Below are positions 47,857 to 58,616 of a stretch of 64,000 bases of DNA, in pieces (positions within the stretch are counted from its first letter, which is position 1; every line of letters starts with the position of its first letter). Source of the stretch: Epiperipatus broadwayi. Taxonomy: Eukaryota > Onychophora > Udeonychophora > Euonychophora > Peripatidae. Location of the stretch: NCBI GenBank assembly GCA_028023455.1, contig JAQFVV010000017.1, positions 3,874,098-3,938,097 on the forward strand, written 5' to 3'. Both the position numbers and the translations under genes were made by a program. The notes beneath the pieces are model-generated. The model had not been told where the DNA came from. It did no database searches and saw nothing but the letters and a program-made list of their open reading frames with translations.

Positions 47857-48178
47857 AACCACCAAACATCACATGGTCACCATTCTTTATGCCTGCACAA
47901 CTGTTTACACAGTGGCTAAACTGTCCATACAGTAGCTCCACTGAATGCAAGCCAGAGGAAACAATGGACTCAGGAATGTTTGTGCATAAAATTCCTATCT
48001 AGTGCCTATTCCTCACTGATGAATGCCACAAGCTAGAAACTAGTCTGGGGATATTGAATAAGAAGGCAATAGATAGGGATTTTGTGCACAAACTTTCCTG
48101 CATCCATAGTTTACTCTGGCTTGCACTGAATGTTGCTACTGTATGGAAAGTTTAGCCTCTGCGTAAACTTTTTGGATT
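47857..48178 (+). mobile_element. A element copy A8, 9-bp target duplication
   Basis: TTGGATTTA at 47848-47856 and 48179-48187 bound the element, which begins AACCACCAAACATCACATGG and ends GCCTCTGCGTAAACTTTT. It splits the LINE RT and contains a complete ribozyme motif. Confidence 0.85.
48007..48060 (+). ncRNA. Hammerhead-like ribozyme motif (A8)
   Basis: CTGATGA at 48016-48022, stem II GC/GC with loop CACAA (outer two positions mismatched), GAAA 48036-48039, stem III ACTAGT, cleavage predicted after C48045. Stem I CCTCA/TGGGG is five pairs with one G-U; TATT/AATA adds an outer helix. All core positions are intact. Confidence 0.7.
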
Positions 48179-48321
48179 TTGGATTTACAGTAAGCTGATG
48201 ATTATGATATTTTTGCAGGTTAAAAGATGATTAACAGAATGTTGTGAATATTTTGGATATAACCTCATATAAAGATTTTAGTTTAATAATTAATATTAAA
48301 AAAACTAAGTTCTTTTCAGTG

Positions 48322-48370
48322 ACAGAGGCAAAACTCTCCCTACAGTATGGTGATCATGCGATGTTTAGTT
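48322..48370 (-). mobile_element. Small A element fragment
   Basis: CAGAGGCAAAACTCTCCCTA directly followed by GGTGATCATGCGATGTTTAG: the two outer blocks fused. Confidence 0.7.
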
Positions 48371-49074
48371 CTTTGCAATGAGTGAGGAAGAAAACATTAT
48401 TAGCAGTTTTTAATTTGGATGGTTATCTGTTTGAGAATGTAAACTAGTTTAAATATCTTCATAGTTTTATAAGTCATGGGCTTAAATTTTGAAATAACAT
48501 CAAAATAATGCTTATGATTTTAATTAAAAGATAGAGGATTTCATCATAGGGAAATAATTATTGCAACTAAGTTATTTTACATGATCTATTCTATGGAAGT
48601 AAAACATGGGCATCCTATGAATGCAATATAAAAGCATTTGAAAATTTCTATTTAAGAATGTAATGTAAAATATAAAAATACAGTGAGAAGATCACACACA
48701 AAAAAAACAATCATTATATTCTTCAGCTTGCTAAATGTGATACTATTCGGTCCACTATTGTAAAATTGCAACTCCCTTGGTTTGGATATTTAAAAAGATT
48801 GAACTTGAATATAGGTTTTGTAAGGGAGAAGTAGAGCCTATCTATATTATAAGGTTTATCTCTATGATATTCTAAAGAAGAGCAATGTTAAATATGACAG
48901 AGAACAGAATATACCGAAGAGTTAGATTTTTAAGAAAGAAGTTTTTTGTGGAAGATATTAAAAAAAAGCTTTCAAAATGTCAAATCAACTGAAAAATGGG
49001 TCAGCATGTTCTATATTTAAACATATTAGTCATTCATAGTTTGGTTTGTATAATCATTACAAAATTTATTTCTA

Positions 49075-49262
49075 AAGTAATGAATACTATTTCTGTAGTG
49101 TAATTTTTACTACACTCCTCTCACACAAGATAGGAACTAGTTTCTATATGCTTTTAACATTCTGTGAAGTTGTATAATTATAAACACAACCGAAGACATG
49201 CCCTTAACTTGTGTGAGAGTGGTGTAGTAAAATTTACACTACAGAAATATTATTCATTAAGT
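49075..49262. repeat. Palindrome from B-element outer arms without ribozyme
   Basis: TGTAGTGTAATTTTTACTAC and CCTCTCACACAAG on the left mirror CTTGTGTGAGAGTGGTGTAG and AAATTTACACTACA on the right; spacer about 75 bp. Confidence 0.85.
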
Positions 49263-49414
49263 GGATAATTTTGAGTCTCATGAACGACTAATACAAATTA
49301 GTAATATATTTCCATCAAGTGGTTTGTGTCAAAGTTGTATGGGCAGGAAGTTTGACACTTATCATTTAAACTATAGCAATTGACTATCTGTATATATTGA
49401 ACAATAATAAAAAT

Positions 49415-49727
49415 CACATGATCACTATCTCTTATACTTGCACATAATTGTTATTAAACAAGGCAAAACTCTCCATACAGTAATGCCATCCTGTGTCAAT
49501 CAGAGTAATCAATGGATGCCAGAAGGCTTGTGCATAAAATCCCCATCTAGTGCCTACTCATCCAATATCCCCAGACTCAGTGAAAAAATCCACAAGCCAG
49601 AAACTAGTCTGGGGATATTAGATGAGTAGGCATTAGATAGGGATTTTATGCACAAGCCTTCTGGCATCCATTGATTACTCTGGTTGGCACAGGATGGCAG
49701 TACTGTATGGTGAGTTTTGCCTTGTTT
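49415..49727 (+). mobile_element. A element copy A9, 12-bp target duplication, longest clean palindrome
   Basis: AATAATAAAAAT at 49403-49414 and 49728-49739. Arms 49462-49575 and 49608-49722 mirror each other with few mismatches. The apex holds GAAACTAGTC but the core is changed (CTCAGTGA). Confidence 0.9.
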
Positions 49728-49744
49728 AATAATAAAAATATGAG

Positions 49745-49905
49745 TAAGAGTTTATTATCTGGGCCAGCTCATTAGTACTGGTTCTACATGAAAGTACACA
49801 TATCTTTGATCATCTGTTTATAATCACACCCTTCCATAAGGTGTTAAAAGTAGATAAAAACCAGTCCCTACCCAGTGTGAGAGTGATGTAGTAAAAATTA
49901 CAACT
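49745..49905 (+). mobile_element. B element arm (B11)
   Basis: CTGGGCCAG, a decayed core CTCATTA, stem II GTACTGGTTCTACAT, GAAA, then outer arm words ending AGTGTGAGAGTGATGTAGTA. Confidence 0.75.
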
Positions 49906-50109
49906 ACCCAAACCACATTACTATGTTCCCCCCAAAATATGGCATAATACAAAAACAAGCTGTAGCATGATTTTTCAAAATGCTTATAATATAAGCCCTA
50001 CTTAATATTTTCGGTCAGATGAATGGATTTTTATTTGTCTGTTGAAACACACATTCAAGGGGGGATGTCACAACAGTAACTGGAATTTTGTAATAGGTGT
50101 TGCAAATTG

Positions 50110-50420
50110 AATTGCTTTCAAAATATAGCCTATTTAATGCAATGCACCAGTCTAAATATGTTTTTCACTTTGCAAAGTAGTTTGGAAACACTTGCAAAGT
50201 GATGCCTTTTAATGTATACATCTTTTTTTCATCACTTTTAAGACCACAAAAAAATTGAGACATTTTTCATTTGAGAGATTATCACATGATGAAAGATTGA
50301 GTGAATGTGGTAGAATGATAAACTGGTTCATGCCAAATTTAATTTTAAAATGTTCACACTGAAGCTTTATGTGCTAGAGCTGTAATGATAAACATGCATT
50401 CTTCACTTTGCCACAAAACA
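50110..50420 (-). pseudogene. mariner transposase C-terminal fragment
   Basis: Similar along its length to 39060-39327. The minus strand gives decayed matches to the mariner D-block and C-terminus, including RHHFASV near 50195. Confidence 0.6.
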
Positions 50421-50873
50421 GAATGGTTACATTTTACTGCTTCTCACATAACCATGTAGTACAACAGATGAAGCACTAGAGAATTATTCTGGTTGTTTTT
50501 GTATTTGAATAAATGTAGATTTTTGTGATATAAAAAAATAATTAAGACATCCCTTGAAAATAAGACATAAGAACTTCTTTTGTAGCAAAAACTAATATAA
50601 GGCTCAGTATTATTTTGGGGGAAATATAGTATTAACTTTATTAATCATGACATTTCCTCATGTTTAACAACTTGGAAATTCTCTGCAGCTTGATTGTGAT
50701 AATTTTCGTTTTTTTTACTTACATGGTCATGTTAATTCTTTCAGTGTCAATCTCACCCCCAAATTTTTGAATAGTCTCTAGCAATGAATATTTTTATTAT
50801 GATGCCATGTTTGATTTTTTTTGTATGCAATTAAATCTTTTTATGCATACTAATACCATTCATTTTTAGACTA

Positions 50874-51108
50874 AAACATCACATGACCACTACTTCTTAC
50901 GCTTGGGTATAACTGTTTTAAAACAGGCAAAACTCACTATACATATTGTCTCTTGCAGCAAGCGAGAGTAATCAAGCCAGAAACTAGTCTGGGGATATTG
51001 GATGAGTAGGTACTAGATGGGGATTTTATGCACAAACCTTCTGGCATCCATGGATTACTCTAGCTTGCTGTGTGTGGCAATACATATAGTGAGTTTTGCC
51101 TGTTTTAT
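50874..51108 (+). mobile_element. A element copy A10, 13-bp target duplication
   Basis: CATTTTTAGACTA (50861-50873) and CATTTATAGACTA (51109-51121) flank it, one mismatch. Left end AAACATCACATGACCACTAC; right end GCCTGTTTTAT. The ribozyme keeps GAAACTAGTCTGGGGATATT but lacks CTGATGA. Confidence 0.85.
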
Positions 51109-51120
51109 CATTTATAGACT

Positions 51121-52905
51121 ATATTATAAATATTTAAGCCTTCTAATAATTAAAATTCTAAAACAAAAAATTAATATTTAAAATTGTGAAAATAAGTATC
51201 TAACTAAAGGTCTTATTGATAACAAAGGCATACATTATTATTGTCTTCATGGTATCTATTCAAAAAGTTAAAAGAATGAAATATTAGATATTAGAATTTT
51301 ATGTTATTAAGAAATGATATATTTAGAATTAGTTATCATCAAAGAAACAAAAAAATTCAAAAAGTTAATAAATTATTAATTGTTATTAAAATGTTTCTCT
51401 TACAGTTTTTACAAAATTGGTTTTCTTTTTAATTTCTAATGGCTCTTCTGTGGTAATTTCCAATTTTTATAATGTACTTTATATAATTTCTAAGCGTTGT
51501 CTTTGTAAAAATAAAATTTTTCAAAGAGATCCAGCGCCACCTAGTGATGTAATTATTGGTTTAATAATAAATCTTTTACAAAAATATTGCACCATAGTCA
51601 TTAACAATTACTGAAAATCCCATATTTGTGGTATTTAGTCACAGGGAAAGTGAAATTAAAGCAACAGCCAATCATAAACTTCCACCTCCTTCATAGCTTT
51701 GTCAGCAAAATAGAATGTGCTGTAATCACAGTAAAAGCTCCATAAAAGTTCACATACTGCTGTCATCTCTTGGAATTTTTTTTTAATTATTACATTAAAA
51801 ATGGAAGGTAGAAAGAATCGCTGCAGCCTGTCACACACAGTAATTTAACATACAATGCTTCAAAACAACATAGAAAAGTAGCAAGCACAGTGCCATTGCA
51901 ATGCCTAAAATGTCAAATATGATTTTACTATCACAGCCAACTTTTGTGACACACAGTAACAACAAACATTTTTTTCTAAAAAATATTGTGGAAAATCTAC
52001 AAGAAATAATTTTAAAAATTATTTGTATTGAGATGATTGGTATTGATACAACTAGTATGTGTGTGCTTATATATTTAGAGCTTAAAAGGAAAAGGGAAAT
52101 AAACACAGATTAAAACAAAATTTATACATAGAGTTATTTTAAATAAAATCTGGAATAACTGAAAGATTTATTAACTAAGAATATTTTCTAATGGTTCTAA
52201 AGTACTATAAATTATTCAAAATTCAATATTTTTTTTAAAAAGGTCTCTGATACATTTTAATTGACTCTGATTTTGTCAAAAATCTAAATTTTTAATATAA
52301 CAAATTTGTTTAAAAACAAAGACATTTCTTTATTGTGAAAACTAAAGTTCATTCTGTAATCTGTTTTTAATTACAGAAATAAGATGAAATTATATAATTA
52401 ATACTTATTTTTGGTTCTGATAAAAGTAAATTAAACACCACAACAATGGGAATTTAGTTATTGCTTTGTTTTTATTAATCAGAAAGAAAAAGACTTACTG
52501 TTAATCATCCTGTTTAAAAAATCCATTATACATACTATGAATGGTGAGTTCAATTTAAATGATATTATTAGAGTGGGTGTAGAAACATAGAGGAAGCTAC
52601 TTCTAGTTTCCATGTTAATTGCATTTGAACTCCTGGAGACATAAAGTGGATGGCTTTTCCATGTTTAGTAGCCCATTATGTGTGTACTAGATACTAATTA
52701 CCATTGCTGAAATTTGGAAATTATGGATATTGTTCTAGACTGAGGACCACCATTATTTATTTTATATATCTATTAATCACCATGTCACACCAGAAATCTA
52801 TATTAGAAACCAGCCTACTAATATTGAGACTCCAGTGCTATATTTTATACATACACTAATATATATGCATGGAAGCATAAATTAAAGAAATCTAATATAT
52901 ATATA
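51121..52905. other. 1.8 kb without recognised features
   Basis: Frames up to 91 codons overlap on both strands near 51656-52113 with no domain. Nothing supported. Confidence 0.4.
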
Positions 52906-52910
52906 TATAT

Positions 52911-53930
52911 GTCAACAGATGGCATTCTACCAAAAACACCGTCAAGCGTATTTTGTTTACATAAACGTCAGAGAATGCATTCACTATCTCTAACTTTAAT
53001 TCCACTTTCAGATCATGATTTCAAGCTATTTTCTATCATCAGTGAAAGACAGGAATAAGAACTAGATCTAAACACAAACTCTGAGCATTTATGAAACAGT
53101 TTCTATTCAGCTTGCAAGCGTGAATTTTTTAGACACATAAATGTCTTCAAACTCAGCACAGCAAGCCAGATAGCTACATGGGTCTGATATCAGTTCAGCA
53201 TCACCACATAGTAGTAGCCTCTGCAATATATATCATTGCAAGAAAGACCTCAAAGGTACATTTATGAAAAACAAGATCAAGTTAAAAACTTGTTAATGCT
53301 TGTATTTATGTCAACAGATGGCGTTCTACCAAAAACACCGTCAAGTATATTTTGTTTACATAAACATCAGAGAATGCATTCACTATCTCTAACTTTAATT
53401 CCACTTTCAGATCATGATTTCAAGCTATTTGCTATCGTCAGTGAAAATGGTGTTTTTGGTAGAACGCCATCTGTTGACACAAATACAAGCGTTAACAAGT
53501 TTTTAACTTGATTTTGTTTTTCATAAATGTACCTTTGAGGTCTTTCTTGCAATGATATATATTGCAGAGGCTTCTACTATGTGGTGATGCTGAACTGATA
53601 TCAGACCCATGTAGCTATCTGGCTTGCTGTGCTGAGTTCGAAGACATTAATGTGTCTAAAAAATTCACGCTTGCAAGCTGAATAGAAACTGTTTCATAAA
53701 TGCTCAGAGTTTGTGTTTAGATCTAGTTCTTATTCCTGTCTTTCACTGACGATAGCAAATAGCTTGAAATCATGATCTGAAAGTGGAATTAAAGTTAGAG
53801 ATAGTGAATGCATTCTTTGACGTTTATGTAAACAAAATACGCTTGACGGTGTTTTTGGTAGAATGCCATCTGTTGACATAAATACAAGCGTTAACAAGTT
53901 TTTAACTTGATTTTGTTTTTCATATATATA
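52911..53930. repeat. 1-kb palindromic element C
   Basis: A block beginning GTCAACAGATGGC and running through ACTTTAATTCCACTTTCAGA occurs three times: plus at 52911 and 53312, minus ending at 53877. Between them a 290-bp block (53050-53340) is mirrored at 53450-53760, so the whole folds on itself with a loop of about 110 bp. The right end extends some 50 bp further than the left, and (TA)n adjoins both ends. Open frames on both strands sharing SLTLIPLSDHDFKLFAIVSE are copies of the same block; no known domain. Confidence 0.9.
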
Positions 53931-54880
53931 TATATATGTAAATATACTGTACACTTATGAAATCTATGTCACAAATATGTTATAATCTTAATAGCACGAG
54001 GGTAACGGCTATAGTATCAGATTTGAAGACTAATGCATGTACACCTATGCATATATATTTACAATTAAAAAATCCAGCAAATGTGCAGTTCATAAATTAA
54101 AAGACATTTTAAGATCTTTTTGGTTTCATCTATTTTGAATCATTATAAATAAAATTTTATCAATTTCTATAAAAAACAAAAAGGTGAGTTCAAATCCAAA
54201 AAAAAAATTGTGAATTACAATATTTTCAGAATTATAAATAAAATAATAAAAGTCAGCAAAGAATTTAATTCTTGCAATACCTAGAAAGTAAAGAACAGAA
54301 AGCAAACAATTATTTATTTCTTTTGTTAATAAAAAAACAATGAAATATTCTTCTCTGGGGTCCAAAATAGTAGACTAGTTATTGTTATGGTAAGTGCTGC
54401 AGATAACAAAAAGGATAATCTATATTACGGTATGTGAAATGGCTAATGACACAGACAGTAAGCAATTTTCATTCAATAGTCAACTTTATTTCAGTATGGA
54501 TTGACAGAATTCCAAACTGCAAGATATACATTAAAGCAGTGGAAATGCATGGTGCAGTGAAGAATTTGTCTTGCTGCTAATTGAAATTGCAAAGCTTACA
54601 TTAGAAACTGTAACAATGTTTTCTTGTAATGGTAAATTGTTTGACATGATCGACTAGCCAAGAACAAATAGCATATAATTTGGCAGCCCAGTCCAGTGAA
54701 TAATGTTGTATGTGAAAATGTATTGCCACCTCTTATAATTTGCTACTGTAAGGAAAGAACAAGACTAAGCAGATATATTGCTGAAAACTTATATGTATTG
54801 TATATGCATTATAGTAATGTAAAGCTAAATTATGTACCCAATATGTGAAGAGAAGAAATATATGCTTCATGAAAATTTAT
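53930..54880. other. Non-coding, nothing recognised
   Basis: No supported feature. Confidence 0.4.
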
Positions 54881-54884
54881 AAAA

Positions 54885-55175
54885 AGATCATCATCAGATA
54901 TTTAATTGGATGGACAGTTGAAGAGTTGGAGTGTGGAGTGGATTGAAGCCTGTCCATTAAAGTATGAAGATTGGCTATCTTAATATATATCTGAGCACTT
55001 ATTGCATACATGCGTGATGATAAACTGGACCAACTGATGATTGCTGGTTTAGCATGAAATACGTATATTGGTGATTATTTATCTTTTCGACATTAATGTG
55101 TTCAAGTGTAACAATGATATGAGATACAGTGGTAAGTGGTGTTAAAGTCTGTGCTCATATTCCCTATATATTACA
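54885..55175 (+). mobile_element. B element arm (B12), best preserved
   Basis: Family words GATTGAAGCCTGTCCATTAA and TTGGCTATCTTAATATA precede the ribozyme; an outer arm with a GATGAGATAC-like word follows. Confidence 0.85.
55019..55083 (+). ncRNA. Hammerhead-like ribozyme motif (B12)
   Basis: CTGATGA 55034-55040; stem II TGCT/AGCA (55042-55054); GAAA 55056-55059; stem III ATACGTAT (self-complementary, 55059-55066); H17 is A55067, predicted cleavage site. Stem I ACCAA/TTGGT is perfect (55029-55033 with 55068-55072), then an internal loop, then GATAAA/TTTATC (55019-55024 with 55078-55083). The pair closing stem II is U-U, the only flaw. Confidence 0.75.
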
Positions 55176-55635
55176 TATATTGATACAGGTATATAATAAG
55201 CATGTATTTCATTTATTAAAAGGATCGTCTGTAATTGCGGAGAAGAAAACATCTAAAACCTAGGATGTAGGACATTAAATATTTGGTTTTAACGGTAAGA
55301 TATTAATATACTAAAATATTAATCTATTCTATAATATGGAAAACAGACTTTAAATTTATGACGATTAAAAGAAATTAATTCTTGTGTAAAAGAATCCAAT
55401 ATTTTTACATATGAATTACGAGTATAAACTCAAAGTATATTAAATGAAGAGTTATATTTCACTTCATATCTAACGTACATAGAATTATTAGAAGTAAAAC
55501 TAAAATAGATGAGCTGTTTATTTTAAAAAAGATATTAATGATTTTATGTTTTATCTTATGTCTATATATGAAATTATTAAACAGGAAAAAAATGAAATAT
55601 ATGATTGATTTATTAAAATGATCTTAATAAACTAA
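55175..55635. other. Non-coding, nothing recognised
   Basis: No supported feature. Confidence 0.45.
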
Positions 55636-55945
55636 TGATCAGCTTTTCAAGCTAATGCACATGGCTTTATGAATCTTACTAATAAATGAATACATAGTAA
55701 AAGTAATTTAAAGTGATTGGTTAATATCTTCACGCTCTCATTTCCAGTACTTAAGATTTGCCCATACTTAAGCATTTGGATTGAAAGAATAGGTGGTTTC
55801 ATTCTATTCTTTCACAAAGACTTTATCTTGTGTTGGAAATGAGAGTGTTCATTTATTATTAAGATTCATAAAGCGCATGTGCATTAGCTTGAAAAGCTGA
55901 TCATTAGTTTATTACAATTCATAAACATCGCGCTATATAAAAATA
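55635..55945. repeat. PLE-terminus-like palindrome with TATA word
   Basis: AAACTAATGATCAGCTTTTC at the left mirrors GAAAAGCTGATCATTAGTTT at the right. The inner part carries CAATCCAAATGC-type words and TTATCTTGTGTTGGAAATGA. After the right arm follows CGCGCTATATAAAAA, as at 24868. Confidence 0.8.
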
Positions 55946-56930
55946 AATAACTCATTTAAAATGATCTTAATAAATTTTATGCACAATTGGAAAATTACAT
56001 TTGAAATTATTGAATAGCTACAATCAAACTACTTAAGTTTTGTGTTATTAATAAATTGTTATCTTATTATTTTATTAACCTATCTGTTTATGTTTCATAA
56101 GATTAAATATTATAACTTCAACACACACACATATGCTAGTTCATAAAAATATCCACAACTCTGAGAACATGTGAGCCATAAGGGATATGCTGGAGTATTG
56201 CAGTAATGATTTTTGGGAACTGTTGATGATTGGTATCTTAAATAATTCTAAGTAAACATTTTCTTTTTAGTAGCTTTGGCATGTAGAGTTTCTTCAAATA
56301 GAAATCTAAAACAAATAAAATACTTTAGGCTAGTTATGATAATAAAACCATCACCATAATTCCTGGTGTTTAGTAGGATATTCTTACATTTATCATTATA
56401 GATAAAAGCTTATGGAACATGGAATATCTTATATTTATAGTACATACAATTGGTTTGGGTTCAAACCTGAATTCCTGAGATATTATCAGTACATAATACA
56501 TAATCATTTTTACCACTACATAATTCTTATTTACCAGTATATAATTGGCACTACCAAAGTGTTTTTGGCCTGAACATCCTCTTTCTTGTACTTAAAATGG
56601 AGTTAAAGTATGAAAAAGATTAGCATATGACTGGGTATAATATAAATAAAAGGGAAGGGGGTGTTTTTATTCAACTGGAAAGTATAAATGTCAATATAAA
56701 GATAATATATAGGAAGAAGTGGATAACATTATGTGGAAGGGACTGTATACTGGGGTTGAGAGCGATGTGCTATTAATTTATAATATAATAGAAACAAAAT
56801 CATAAAGTTGAGCAAATATACAAGTAAAGAAAGGATAGTTAATCAAAAATTTAAAAACATTTATATATAAATAGTCATAATAATTCATCTAAAAACAATA
56901 GTAAGCCCTGAATAATTATGGATTCACCAA
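55945..56930. other. Non-coding, nothing recognised
   Basis: No supported feature. Confidence 0.4.
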
Positions 56931-57030
56931 AGTCAGAAACAGTACAAACAATGAAGGCAGAGCTGGTTGTTAAAGAAGAAAATTTGACTGTACAAATGCA
57001 GGAAGAAGACAAACAACCTTGGTTGCTATG
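56930..57030 (+). pseudogene. Possible N-terminus of a gag-like protein
   Basis: From the ATG at 56929 the plus strand reads MDSPKSETVQTMKAELVVKE and on to a stop near 57027. Its charged, helix-forming nature and the gag-like remains downstream suggest a retroelement gag start. Weak on its own. Confidence 0.3.
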
Positions 57031-57121
57031 GAAATGATATATGCATTTATGAAGGAGTTTAAAGAAATGTCCAACCAAAACCAAGAAAAAATATTTGGTT
57101 GTTTTATAATAGCATGTTGAA

Positions 57122-57134
57122 ACCGCCAGAGGGC
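57122..57134 (+). promoter_or_regulatory. CTCF-core-like word
   Basis: CCGCCAGAGGGCG fits the 13-base vertebrate and fly CTCF core consensus CCRSYAGRKGGCR. A single occurrence; whether the organism has CTCF is unknown. Confidence 0.25.
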
Positions 57135-57175
57135 GTGGTTTGTTTGTAAACAAAGATAAATATAATGTTGCCAGG

Positions 57176-57545
57176 GCCGGGTTTCTTTTTTTTTTTTTTG
57201 GCTTTGGTTTTTTGTTTATCACATTTAAAAAGTAATATCAAATCAATTTTTTAAACACAAGCAAAAAAAAAAATGCATAAAAAAATTAAAAAAAATGAAT
57301 TTACATGTAAAAGTACTTAATTTTTTTTTTTATTCTTTTCATTATTTATATTTTGGGGGGCCGGGGTTTTTTTTTTTTGGTCTATGTATTTTTTTGTTGT
57401 TGTTGTTGTTTATCACATTTAAAAAGTACAGTGGCTATCAAATTAATTTTGGCAACCCAAAAAAAAAATACATCAATTAAAAATGAATTTTAAAAAGTAG
57501 TTACCACTTTTTTTTATTCTTCTCATTAAACCCTTATATTTTCGG
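57176..57545 (+). repeat. Tandem pair of about 185 bp with T and A homopolymers
   Basis: Both units contain GTTTATCACATTTAAAAAGT, a long T run after GCCGGG, and TTTTTATTCTT. Confidence 0.8.
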
Positions 57546-58450
57546 TTCGATATTCTACGACAAAAAAAATCAGATTCTTTTTCTTTTTTTTGTTTGTTTT
57601 ATTTTTATAAATTATAAATAAATCTCTTTCCATTTAACAGTAACATTTACAAGACAAAGTCAAACTTTGGGAGAGGGGGAAAAGGGGGGGAGGGTGTTTC
57701 CAATTGCTAACAGAACGGAACGCAAAAAAATCGAAGGTTGACAAAGTTTTGACGGTAATTACCAAAAACATAAATATATATGGCAATTAAAACCAACTTT
57801 TTGGGCTCTTCAGGATAAACAGCAGGCATGCAGCTTCAAGTTGTTTTGTTTGATAACCCGGTTCCAGCAGTCAGAGAAGAATTCTTTCTTTGACATTCGG
57901 AAAGTTTCCTATTTCAGCCATTTGATTCAGCTGGCAGTTGTTCTCGCACGAAATGTGACTTAGAGTGTGATTTGATAGGAATTGCACTTGCACCTACACT
58001 TGCCCAATTTTTTCAGCAGGAAATGGGGGCTAGGGAAGCATGAGACTCTGCTCATAATTGTTAGTAGATCTTCCTAAAACATGCGAGATAGAGGGGGGGT
58101 GGTCTTAATGAATATTAAAATAGTTTTGACAATCGTAATTCCAGACACCCTCAGACAATACTGTAGCCAAAAGTGAAATGTGATCGCACATCCAAAATGC
58201 TTAGCCCAAATCTGAGCGGTAAGCTCACACGATAGCTTTTGTGGCAGATTAAATGTCATGTTTCTGTGCATTAGCATAGAAATAAACACAGCAGCCCCCC
58301 CCCCCATATCAACGGACTATTTCTAGGCTTACGCATTAGAAATAGAATGTTCAATAGCGGCAGAGGCCGCCTAAATGGCATATTTCTGTGCACTATCATA
58401 GAAATAACGCTCTCCGGCAGTTTCAACATGCTGTTGTAAAACAACCAAAT
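57545..58450. other. Less AT-rich stretch, function unknown
   Basis: 57650-58420 has more G and C than its surroundings, with a C9-type run at 58293 and a direct repeat TTTCTGTGCAYTAKCATAGA at 58261 and 58383. No exon, promoter or RNA recognised. Confidence 0.4.
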
Positions 58451-58457
58451 ATTTAAA

Positions 58458-58616
58458 GGGTTTATAGAAATGATGAAACAAAAACTTGAAGAAAAACAAC
58501 AAAAATTTGAAGAAAAATTGGACAGCAGGGATAAAGAATTTAAAGAAATGATAAAACAAGAATTTGAAGAAAAACAACAAAAATTTGAAGAAAAACTGGA
58601 TAATAGAGAAAAATGA
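58458..58616 (+). pseudogene. Coiled-coil coding remnant, tandem repeat
   Basis: Plus strand FIEMMKQKLEEKQQKFEEKL followed by DSRDKEFKEMI and a second near-identical KQEFEEKQQKFEEKLDNREK unit, then a stop at 58615. Pure charged coiled coil, repeated with a unit near 80 bp. Such segments lie in gag proteins of some LTR elements; likely the same decayed element as at 59720. Confidence 0.5.

Larger units (their letters stand above)
47276..48900 (+). pseudogene. Non-LTR retrotransposon reverse transcriptase, decayed, with A8 inside
   Basis: Plus-strand pieces in RT order: ILLNRLLPIIDKW and CDFRESMSATVMDF near 47370-47460, FIDLDTAFDLV near 47515 (palm motif A, FxDxxxAFD), a linker block near 47650-47810, then after the A8 insertion a YADD-region relic, GLIINIKKTK-like words near 48290, FKYLHSFISHG near 48455, LFYGSKTWASYE near 48585, then IKAFENFYLRM and KLQLPWFGYLKRL near 48770. 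These match the palm-thumb-GHVxR series of a LINE different from the RTE and CR1-like copies. Every frame is broken. Confidence 0.72.

Noticed and set aside
53236-53954. Paired 91- and 74-codon frames as related genes
   Set aside because: They are the same block read from the arms and loop of palindrome C.
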